Below, piece by piece: positions 6,950 through 11,473 of a stretch of DNA of 11,473 bases. Within the stretch, counting starts at the first letter, position 1, and the number at the start of each line of letters is the position of its first letter. A model generated the notes under the pieces. It saw only the letters and a program-made list of their open reading frames with translations. It did no database searches and was not told where the DNA came from. The translations under genes and the position numbers were made by a program. The stretch spans positions 1 through 11,473 of the forward strand of contig CBDDDW010000012.1 in NCBI GenBank assembly GCA_965226805.1, read 5' to 3'. Source of the stretch: CBDDDW01 sp965226805 (GTDB lineage: Bacteria > Chloroflexota > Dehalococcoidia > Lucifugimonadales > JAGWBF01).

Positions 6950-7626
6950 CTTTCCGTCCGGCGTACACGGTGGAGGAGCTGAGGAGCATTACAGACGAAG
7001 CCCACAGACGCCGGTAGGGTGGTGGCTGCCCATTGCCGTTGCGTACAGGGCATGGCCAACGCCCTGGATGCCGGTATAGATGTCATCGTCCACGGCTTCT
7101 TCGCCGGCGAGGACGGCGTCAGGAGATTTGACCCACGGGTAGCGGAGCGGATGGCAAAACAGTCGGTGCCGGTAAATCCCACCCTCCATTTGGCCCGGGG
7201 CCAAATATGGCGTCTCAGAAAGAAAAGGGAAACGGAAAGATTGACCGAGGATGAAGCTACCCGTTTGGGCAGGTCCGAAGCAGGCTACCCTCAAGTCTTG
7301 AGGAATGCCGCCAGTTAATAGAGATGGGCGTGAAACTGGTTGCCGGGTCTGACTGCGGCTGGGGCTCTTACCCCTTCGGCCAGTTCGCTCACGAAATAGG
7401 TTCTCTGGCCGAGGCGGGTCTGACTCCCATGGAAGCCATCGTGGCCGGTACCGCCAACTGCGCCGAGGCTTTCGGAATCCTGGACCAGGTGGGGACCATT
7501 GAATCCGGGAAGGAAGCCGACCTACTGGTCGTGAAGGGCGACCCCAGCGAGGATATTACGGTCCTCAATGACGTGGTGGCGGTATTCAAGGGAGGCCGGA
7601 GAGTCGGTGCCCAGGGTCCCTCTTAA
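6950..7626 (+). pseudogene. Amidohydrolase, C-terminal remnant with frameshifts
   Basis: Three consecutive frames rebuild the C-terminal part of an imidazolonepropionase-like metal-dependent amidohydrolase. Piece 1 is FRPAYTVEELRSITDEAHRR (from about 6950). After a frame change near 7009-7012, piece 2 reads GRVVAAHCRCVQGMANALDA, then DVIVHGFF, with two metal-site histidines. The frame changes again near 7310. Piece 3 is MGVKLVAGSDCGWGSYPFGQ onward, whose GSD holds the final metal-binding Asp. It then runs through GLTPMEAIVAGTANCAEAFG and GTIESGKEADLLVVKGDP to TAA 7624-7626. The N-terminal H-x-H metal site is lost. Its front is replaced by transposase sequence at about 6935-6950. Confidence 0.8.
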
Positions 7627-7627
7627 C

Positions 7628-7656
7628 TTGCACGGACCGTCCTGACTAAATATAAT
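7628..7656 (+). promoter_or_regulatory. Strong promoter of the tRNA cluster
   Basis: TTGCAC (7628-7633), a 17-base spacer and a perfect TATAAT (7651-7656) end 20 bases before the first tRNA. This is sigma70-type with an ideal spacing. Confidence 0.85.
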
Positions 7657-7676
7657 TGGAGGGTCGCCAAAAGAAG

Positions 7677-7752
7677 GGGCGGTTAGCTCAGCGGTTAGAG
7701 CGCCTCGTTCACACCGAGGAGGTCAGAGGTTCAAATCCTCTATCGCCCACCA
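7677..7752 (+). tRNA. tRNA-Val (anticodon CAC)
   Basis: The cloverleaf is complete. Acceptor GGGCGGT pairs with ATCGCCC (one G-T). The D arm GCTC/GAGC is present, and the anticodon stem CCTCG/CGAGG carries loop TTCACAC. The T arm AGAGG/CCTCT has loop TTCAAAT, and CCA is encoded at the 3' end. Length is 76 bases. Confidence 0.95.
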
Positions 7753-7835
7753 TTTCCGAAACTTCAGGAGGTGACCCGGGCAGGGGAAGACAATATCATG
7801 AACGGGTGTCCCGGAATAATTTGGGGGTAAGCCAG

Positions 7836-7921
7836 GCCGAGGTGGCGGAACGGCAGACGCGCTACGTTCAGGGCGTAGTGCCCTTACGGGTGTGTGGGTT
7901 CAAATCCCACCCTCGGCACCA
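7836..7921 (+). tRNA. tRNA-Leu (anticodon CAG)
   Basis: Acceptor GCCGAGG pairs with CCTCGGC. Anticodon stem CTACG/CGTAG has loop TTCAGGG. A long class II variable arm (TGCCCTTACGGGTGT) identifies a leucine-type tRNA. T arm GTGGG/CCCAC is present and CCA is encoded. Length is 86 bases. Confidence 0.95.
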
Positions 7922-7939
7922 TAATATGGCTCAACAGAT

Positions 7940-8017
7940 GCGCTTGTAGCTCAGCTTGGATAGAGCGCAGCCCTGCGAAGGCTGAGGCCGTGGGTTCGAA
8001 TCCCGCCAAGCGCACCA
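7940..8017 (+). tRNA. tRNA-Arg (anticodon GCG)
   Basis: Acceptor GCGCTTG pairs with CAAGCGC. Anticodon stem CAGCC/GGCTG has loop CTGCGAA. T stem GTGGG/CCCGC has one T-G pair, and CCA is encoded. The anticodon starts with G rather than the A (inosine) found in the usual bacterial tRNA-Arg for CGN codons. Length is 78 bases. Confidence 0.92.
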
Positions 8018-8026
8018 CCTTGAATC

Positions 8027-8054
8027 AGATCTTCGGCAGATCTCCGGAAGATCT
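8027..8054. repeat. Inverted repeat between tRNA genes
   Basis: AGATCTTC (8027-8034) and GAAGATCT (8047-8054) flank 12 bases that contain another AGATCT. It may form a hairpin in the tRNA precursor. There is no T tract. Confidence 0.5.
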
Positions 8055-8110
8055 CCGCGTCCAGGCTGGAGGACGGTTTTAAACACAGGCGATAATCCCG
8101 GTTTTGGCAG

Positions 8111-8187
8111 GGGCGGTTAGCTCAGTTGGTTAGAGCACCTGCTTTACACGCAGGGGGTCAGAGGTTCGAGTCCTCTACTGCCCACCA
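8111..8187 (+). tRNA. tRNA-Val (anticodon TAC)
   Basis: Acceptor GGGCGGT pairs with ACTGCCC (one G-T). Anticodon stem CCTGC/GCAGG has loop TTTACAC. T arm AGAGG/CCTCT has loop TTCGAGT, and CCA is encoded. Length is 77 bases. Its last 13 bases overlap the 3' end of the convergent serine recombinase gene. Confidence 0.95.
8175..8187. other. Likely attachment-site end at the tRNA-Val 3' terminus
   Basis: These 13 bases are both the acceptor end plus CCA of tRNA-Val(TAC) and the last codons (GGQ-stop) of the recombinase. Integrated elements commonly carry their integrase next to the tRNA end they recombine with, restoring the tRNA on integration. Large serine recombinases usually use other targets, so this is inference. 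The second att copy is not in the window. Confidence 0.4.
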
Positions 8188-9764
8188 TCGTGTACGGTAG
8201 ACAGAACTGAGCCGTTCAGGGCCACCTTTTCGGTGGCCCTGCCGGGTATCAGGCTGTCGTCTGGCATAGGCACGGTGTATCGCATGAGGGCGTCGCCCGG
8301 CATGACGATGATCTCCTTGACGAACGACTCGATGAAGGCCCTGCGCTCGGTCAATTCGCTCTCGTTCAGGAAGTCCCTCATGTCCTTGGCGTAGGCGGAG
8401 ATAGTCTTCACGTCGTCCAGGTGCGCCCTGCGCTCGGAGAGGATCGCTCTCGCATCCGCCGCCGCGTCCTCAAGACGCTCCTTCCGCTCCCGGTGCTCTT
8501 TAATCCTGTCTGAGGCGTCGGCCATATCAACGTCGCTCGTCTCGATGACGTTCCAGATGCGACCCAGCCGCCGCTTCACGTCCTCAAGCTCATCCTCAAT
8601 GATCCGAAGCCTCTTGCGCTGATCTTGGGCTATGCCGTCCATCTCCTCGTCCACCACCTTTACCAACTCGGTGATGCTCCCCTCGGTGAGGATGTTGGTG
8701 CGAATCTTGTCGACGACGAGCTCCTCGAAGCGGCGGGCGTTGAGCCTGGGAGTGTCGCAGGCATCCTTGCCGCGCTTCATGATCGACTGGCAGACGTAGT
8801 AGGCAAACTGTCCGCTCTTGGCGTCCTGGCCGCTGAGCGCCCTGTTACACGTCTTGCACTTGACCAGTCCGCTGAGCAGATAGGTGCTTCCGACCCTTCG
8901 GGGATGGGACATCTTGGGTGCGCGAGAGCGCAACAGCTTGTTGACGCGGCTGAACTGGGCCTTGGTGACGATGGCGGGGAACGCCTTCTCCACCCGCACT
9001 GGCTCGGCATTGTCCTTTGAATGCGTGCCCCAGACCAGAGTCCCCGTGTAGGACTCGTTGATGAGGATCGTATGGATACTGGTCTTTCCCCAGAGCTTCC
9101 CCTTGGGGCTGGAGATGCCCTCGTCGTTGAGGGTCCTGGTGATGTCCGTCATTCCGCTGCCGGCCTCGGCAAGGTCGAAGATGCGCTTGACGATGCGCGA
9201 GGCATCCGGGTCGGGCTGCAAGGTGGGGCGCTTCTTAGGCCCGTCCTGCACCATCACCCGGTTGTAGCCGAAGGGGGCGTAGCTGGTGACCCAGAAGCCG
9301 CGAGAGGCAGACTCGCGCATCCCTCTCGTGACCTCCTGGGCCAAGTTCTCGCTGTAGAATTCGTCCACGCTCTCGATGATGGCCTCCATCAGCTTGCCGG
9401 TGGGGGTGTCGTCGGCGTGCTCGGTGATGGAGACTACGCGAACGCCCTTGCGCCGGAGCATGGACTTGAAGGCGACGGCGTGCTCCCGCTTGCGGGTGAA
9501 GCGGGAGAACTTCCAGACCAGAATCTCCTTGAAGGGAGCCTCGGGCTTGGCGGCCTCGTTCAGCATCTTCTGGAACTCGGGCCGGTCGGCGATGCGGCCG
9601 CTCTCGGCCTCGTCCACGTACTCGCGGGCGACCAGGTAGTCGTGCTTCTCGGCGTAGTCCCGGAGCGCCCTAAGCTGGGCGGCGATGGACAGGTCCACGT
9701 CCTGGCGGTCGCTGGACACTCTTGCGTAGAGGGCCACTGGCGTCAGATCGAGTCGGTCATTCAT
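8175..9764 (-). CDS. Large serine recombinase (integrase)
   Basis: The start is ATG 9764, because AAGGAGGAG lies about 8 bases upstream; a GTG at 9788 in the same frame has no such site. The protein has 529 residues. The N-terminal resolvase domain has YARVSSDRQ (13-21) with catalytic S17 and R15, and later VWKFSRFTR with further active-site arginines. A recombinase domain follows (PFGYNRV... and GKLWGKTSIHTILINESYTG). The zinc ribbon uses C303-x2-C306, C325 and C336. A long charged coiled coil lies at about 365-460. The set is complete and all key residues are present, so it is probably active for site-specific integration and excision. It starts inside the end of the ribbon-helix-helix gene (8-base overlap), so translation is likely coupled. 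It stops inside tRNA-Val on the opposite strand. Confidence 0.95.
   Translation of the reverse strand: MNDRLDLTPVALYARVSSDRQDVDLSIAAQLRALRDYAEKHDYLVAREYVDEAESGRIADRPEFQKMLNEAAKPEAPFKEILVWKFSRFTRKREHAVAFKSMLRRKGVRVVSITEHADDTPTGKLMEAIIESVDEFYSENLAQEVTRGMRESASRGFWVTSYAPFGYNRVMVQDGPKKRPTLQPDPDASRIVKRIFDLAEAGSGMTDITRTLNDEGISSPKGKLWGKTSIHTILINESYTGTLVWGTHSKDNAEPVRVEKAFPAIVTKAQFSRVNKLLRSRAPKMSHPRRVGSTYLLSGLVKCKTCNRALSGQDAKSGQFAYYVCQSIMKRGKDACDTPRLNARRFEELVVDKIRTNILTEGSITELVKVVDEEMDGIAQDQRKRLRIIEDELEDVKRRLGRIWNVIETSDVDMADASDRIKEHRERKERLEDAAADARAILSERRAHLDDVKTISAYAKDMRDFLNESELTERRAFIESFVKEIIVMPGDALMRYTVPMPDDSLIPGRATEKVALNGSVLSTVHDGGQ
8217..8241. repeat. Perfect 10-base-pair hairpin inside the recombinase end
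   Basis: CAGGGCCACC (8217-8226) and GGTGGCCCTG (8232-8241) are perfect inverted copies around TTTTC. The hairpin lies in the last codons of the recombinase, 30 bases beyond the tRNA end. There is no T tract on either strand. Confidence 0.7.
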
Positions 9765-9987
9765 CAGTCTCTCCTCCTTGTGTTTCACTCTGTCCTGTCC
9801 GGCGGGAGCGCAGCCGTTCCAGCCGCTCCCGTCTGCGCCACTCCCGCTCCTCCATGAAGATGCGGATGGCCTGCCGGAGCAGCTCGCTCACGGAGAGGTC
9901 ATCCTCCTTCATTACCCGCCGCACCTGCGCCTCCATCTCCGGGGGCAGGGAGAAGGTGAGGGTCTTGGACTTCCTGGGAGTGGTCAC
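9757..9987 (-). CDS. Ribbon-helix-helix regulator
   Basis: GTG 9987 has AGGAGG about 10 bases upstream, and the product has 76 residues. Residues 8-45 fit the CopG/Arc fold: a strand (KTLTFSLP) that would contact DNA, then helix A (EMEAQVRRVMKEDD), the turn LSVSELL, and helix B (RQAIRIFMEEREW). The tail is very basic, then polar. It ends 8 bases inside the recombinase gene, indicating one operon. Its own promoter lies in the 67-base gap upstream, and a long palindrome covers the -10 box. It therefore probably represses its own transcription and that of the recombinase, acting as an integration control switch or directionality factor (inference). Confidence 0.85.
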   Translation of the reverse strand: MTTPRKSKTLTFSLPPEMEAQVRRVMKEDDLSVSELLRQAIRIFMEEREWRRRERLERLRSRRTGQSETQGGETDE

Positions 9988-10000
9988 TCTCTTTTTGCCT

Positions 10001-10037
10001 CCTGATGTAGTGTATTGTCTTACTATACACTATCAGG
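10001..10037. promoter_or_regulatory. Operator-like palindrome
   Basis: CCTGAT, two bases, AGTGTAT (10009-10015), nine bases, then ATACACT (10025-10031) and ATCAGG (10032-10037) form a nearly perfect dyad. It covers the -10 box of the minus-strand promoter and overlaps the ribosome-site side of the regulator gene. It fits a dimer-of-dimers site for the adjacent ribbon-helix-helix protein. Confidence 0.7.
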
Positions 10038-10051
10038 ACACCGGCCTGCAA
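10022..10051 (-). promoter_or_regulatory. Promoter of the regulator-recombinase operon
   Basis: On the minus strand TTGCAG (10051-10046), 18 bases and TATAGT (10027-10022) form a good sigma70-type promoter. It lies immediately after the stop of the ImmA/IrrE-like gene, so the two downstream genes can be transcribed apart from the upstream pair. Confidence 0.6.
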
Positions 10052-10054
10052 CTC

Positions 10055-10969
10055 CTACCAGGGGCCAGCCGCCACCGGCCTGCGCCTGCGGCCGGGCATG
10101 TCCGAGGCGACCATCTGGGGTCCGAGGACGGAGGCGTAGCTTTCGGGCACGGCGATGACCACGACCTTCGCCAGCTTCCCCATCCAGATCACGGGCCTGG
10201 CTATGGCGGCGCAGCCGCCGTCCTGGGCGTATCGCGCCGTGCCGTAGCGGGCGGCCTGCTCCGCCAGGGAGCCGGGGGGGATGGGCCTGCCCCTGCGGGG
10301 CAAGCCTCCCCGCTCGCCGCAGATGGGGAACGTGGCCGGCGTGCCGAAGCCCCGCGTCCGGCGCACCACCTTCGCCCGCAGGTCGAGCGGGTCGGTCCAG
10401 CCTGCGGGGTCGCTCTTGTCCTCCCGCGCGTACAGGACGGCCATGAAGGGCGGCTGCCTCAGCACCTCAGCCAGCCGGATGGTCACGGCGGCGTAGGAGC
10501 ATAGGAAGGCCCGCTGCAACTTCAGCACGTCCAGCCCCCACTCCAGGGCCAACGGCTCGAAGGCCCTCGGCTGCATCAGCACCGCCGCCGCGAAGCGTTC
10601 GGCCTGTGTGCACACGATCCGGTCGGGCGGGGAGCCTGAGTCCATGTCGCAGAGGGTCTCATAGATGATCTCGTAGGTCTCGTGGACCACCGAGTAGTCC
10701 TGGGTCCCGGCCCACAGGTCCTCGCGGTAGTGGATGTCGTAGCCGCCCCCCGGCGCGCTGTAGTGGATGCCCTTCACGTCCAGGTGCCTCCTGCCCGACA
10801 CCTCCCCGAACCCGGCTCGTTTCAGCAGGGCCTTTATCTGCTCCATCGTGGGCCGGGCGGGAACGTCGAAGTAGCGCACGAAGCGTGCGGCGAGCCGCTC
10901 CGGGTCCAGGGCCTCGCGGGGGGAGTCGTCCAGGAGCAGGCGGCAGAAGTCCTCTCTCGTCCTGTTCAT
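10055..10969 (-). CDS. ImmA/IrrE-like protein with altered zinc motif
   Basis: This 304-residue protein starts at ATG 10969, which overlaps the stop of the XRE gene in an ATGA. Residues 92-108 (YSVVHETYEIIYETLCD) occupy the position of the ImmA/IrrE HExxH helix, and QAERFAAAVLMQPRAF (122-137) is the second conserved helix with the third-ligand glutamate (E124). The motif here is H96-E97-T-Y-E100, with the second histidine replaced by glutamate. ImmA peptidases cleave the partner XRE repressor to induce mobile elements; IrrE acts likewise in stress response. Whether zinc is still bound is open. The C-terminal 120 residues are Arg/Gly/Pro-rich with no recognised domain. Coupling to an XRE gene strongly supports the pair assignment. 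Confidence 0.75.
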   Translation of the reverse strand: MNRTREDFCRLLLDDSPREALDPERLAARFVRYFDVPARPTMEQIKALLKRAGFGEVSGRRHLDVKGIHYSAPGGGYDIHYREDLWAGTQDYSVVHETYEIIYETLCDMDSGSPPDRIVCTQAERFAAAVLMQPRAFEPLALEWGLDVLKLQRAFLCSYAAVTIRLAEVLRQPPFMAVLYAREDKSDPAGWTDPLDLRAKVVRRTRGFGTPATFPICGERGGLPRRGRPIPPGSLAEQAARYGTARYAQDGGCAAIARPVIWMGKLAKVVVIAVPESYASVLGPQMVASDMPGRRRRPVAAGPW

Positions 10970-11397
10970 TCCAGCAGCCTCTTGTTGGCGAATCGCTCGT
11001 ACATCTCGACGATGAACCGCTTGGTCTTCAGGGTGATGGGGCCGTCGGGCCGGGTTCCCACGCGGAAGACGGGATCGGCCAGCACGTACTGGTAGGCCCG
11101 CTCGATCTCCATCGCCTCGCCGCCGTAGGGGTCGGGCTGGTCCACGCGACCGGCCCGCTTCATCAGCTCCTGCTCGTCCAGGTTGTAGAGGGCGGCCAGC
11201 TTGTGGAGCATGTTGGAGCCGGGCTTCCGGCCACCCCGCTCGATCTGGGAGAGGTAGGAGCTGGAGATGCCGGTGCGCCGGGTCACGTCCCGCAGGCTGA
11301 GGTCTCCCCTCAGCCGTCTGAGCAGCGGGCCTATCTCGTCATCGCCCTCGATTGCCTCTCGGTCCTCAAGGTCCCGGTAGTCGTCAGGCTCATCCAT
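10966..11397 (-). CDS. XRE-family helix-turn-helix regulator
   Basis: ATG 11397 is preferred because GAGGGAG ends about 5 bases upstream; ATG 11415 in frame has no comparable site. The product has 143 residues. After an acidic N-terminus, residues 22-75 form an XRE domain: IGPLLRRLRGDLSLRDVTRRTG, with recognition helix SSSYLSQIERG and KLAALYNLDEQEL. The C-terminal part (AYQYVLADPVFRVGTRPDGP and KRFIVEMYERF) is probably the segment contacted by the coupled ImmA-like protein. It probably acts as the repressor that keeps the integrated element quiet. It is translationally coupled to the next gene. Confidence 0.88.
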   Translation of the reverse strand: MDEPDDYRDLEDREAIEGDDEIGPLLRRLRGDLSLRDVTRRTGISSSYLSQIERGGRKPGSNMLHKLAALYNLDEQELMKRAGRVDQPDPYGGEAMEIERAYQYVLADPVFRVGTRPDGPITLKTKRFIVEMYERFANKRLLE

Positions 11398-11415
11398 GAT
11401 GTCTCCCTCTTGCAT

Positions 11416-11473
11416 CCGTAGTTGCGCACAGCGTCGCGCACGGCGTGCCTGCTACATTGCAGCTACATTGTTG
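11416..11473. promoter_or_regulatory. Repeats upstream of the XRE gene
   Basis: GCTACATTG occurs at 11451-11459 and 11462-11470 (11-base period, one DNA turn). GTTGCGCACAGC and GTCGCGCACGGC (11421-11444) form a second imperfect tandem pair. These may be operators of the XRE repressor. The promoter itself would lie at or beyond the window edge. Confidence 0.4.

Noticed and set aside
7753..7835. Short frame with AGGAGGTG between the first two tRNA genes
   Set aside because: The possible peptides are about ten codons and lie inside the tRNA transcript; no support for translation.
9021..9857. 278-codon plus-strand frame opposite the recombinase
   Set aside because: It is a shadow of the serine recombinase: Gly/Val/Leu-rich with no motifs. 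The same applies to long plus-strand frames opposite the regulators at 10682-11421.
1..11473. CRISPR array, rRNA, or tmRNA
   Set aside because: No regularly spaced repeats of suitable length and no rRNA or tmRNA signature were found on either strand.

Overview
The window reads as an accessory stretch of a moderately GC-rich bacterial chromosome, full of broken genes. A Chloroflexota-like host (Dehalococcoidia or SAR202 type) is a low-confidence guess from the style of the helicase tail, the element genes and the dispersed ATTCCC...GGGAAT repeat. Nothing in the window fixes the taxonomy.

Left part (1-3890). A TIR-domain protein gene runs leftward off the window edge (819 to below 1). It is followed by gene-poor DNA that holds a possible protein fragment with a good terminator and a dRS3-like palindrome. 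Next come, on the minus strand, a small unknown ORF and a frameshifted N-terminal piece of a tyrosine recombinase. A beta-carbonic anhydrase C-terminus (minus strand) abuts the C-terminal third of a SNF2-like helicase (plus strand) at about 3113-3118. That junction looks like an illegitimate joint.

Middle part (3890-7626). An IS110-family element carries a structured non-coding left end and a transposase broken by one frameshift. It is followed by a small winged-helix protein with its own promoter and a J-domain protein that lacks HPD. Then an IS1182-like transposase remnant is spliced onto an amidohydrolase remnant that has several frameshifts.

Right part (7627-11473). A strong sigma70-type promoter precedes four tRNA genes (Val-CAC, Leu-CAG, Arg-GCG, Val-TAC). 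The last tRNA overlaps at its 3' end the stop codon of a convergent large serine recombinase. To the right on the minus strand lie a ribbon-helix-helix regulator, an ImmA/IrrE-like protein with an altered zinc motif, and an XRE regulator. Together they look like the integration and control module of an integrated element whose body continues beyond the right edge. The ribbon-helix-helix gene is probably autoregulated through a long palindrome over its -10 box, and its reading frame overlaps the recombinase start.

The most notable points are the TIR gene at the left edge, the tRNA/recombinase overlap that suggests the attachment site, the repeat and hairpin structure upstream of the IS110 transposase (a bridge-RNA candidate), and the two chimeric gene junctions.
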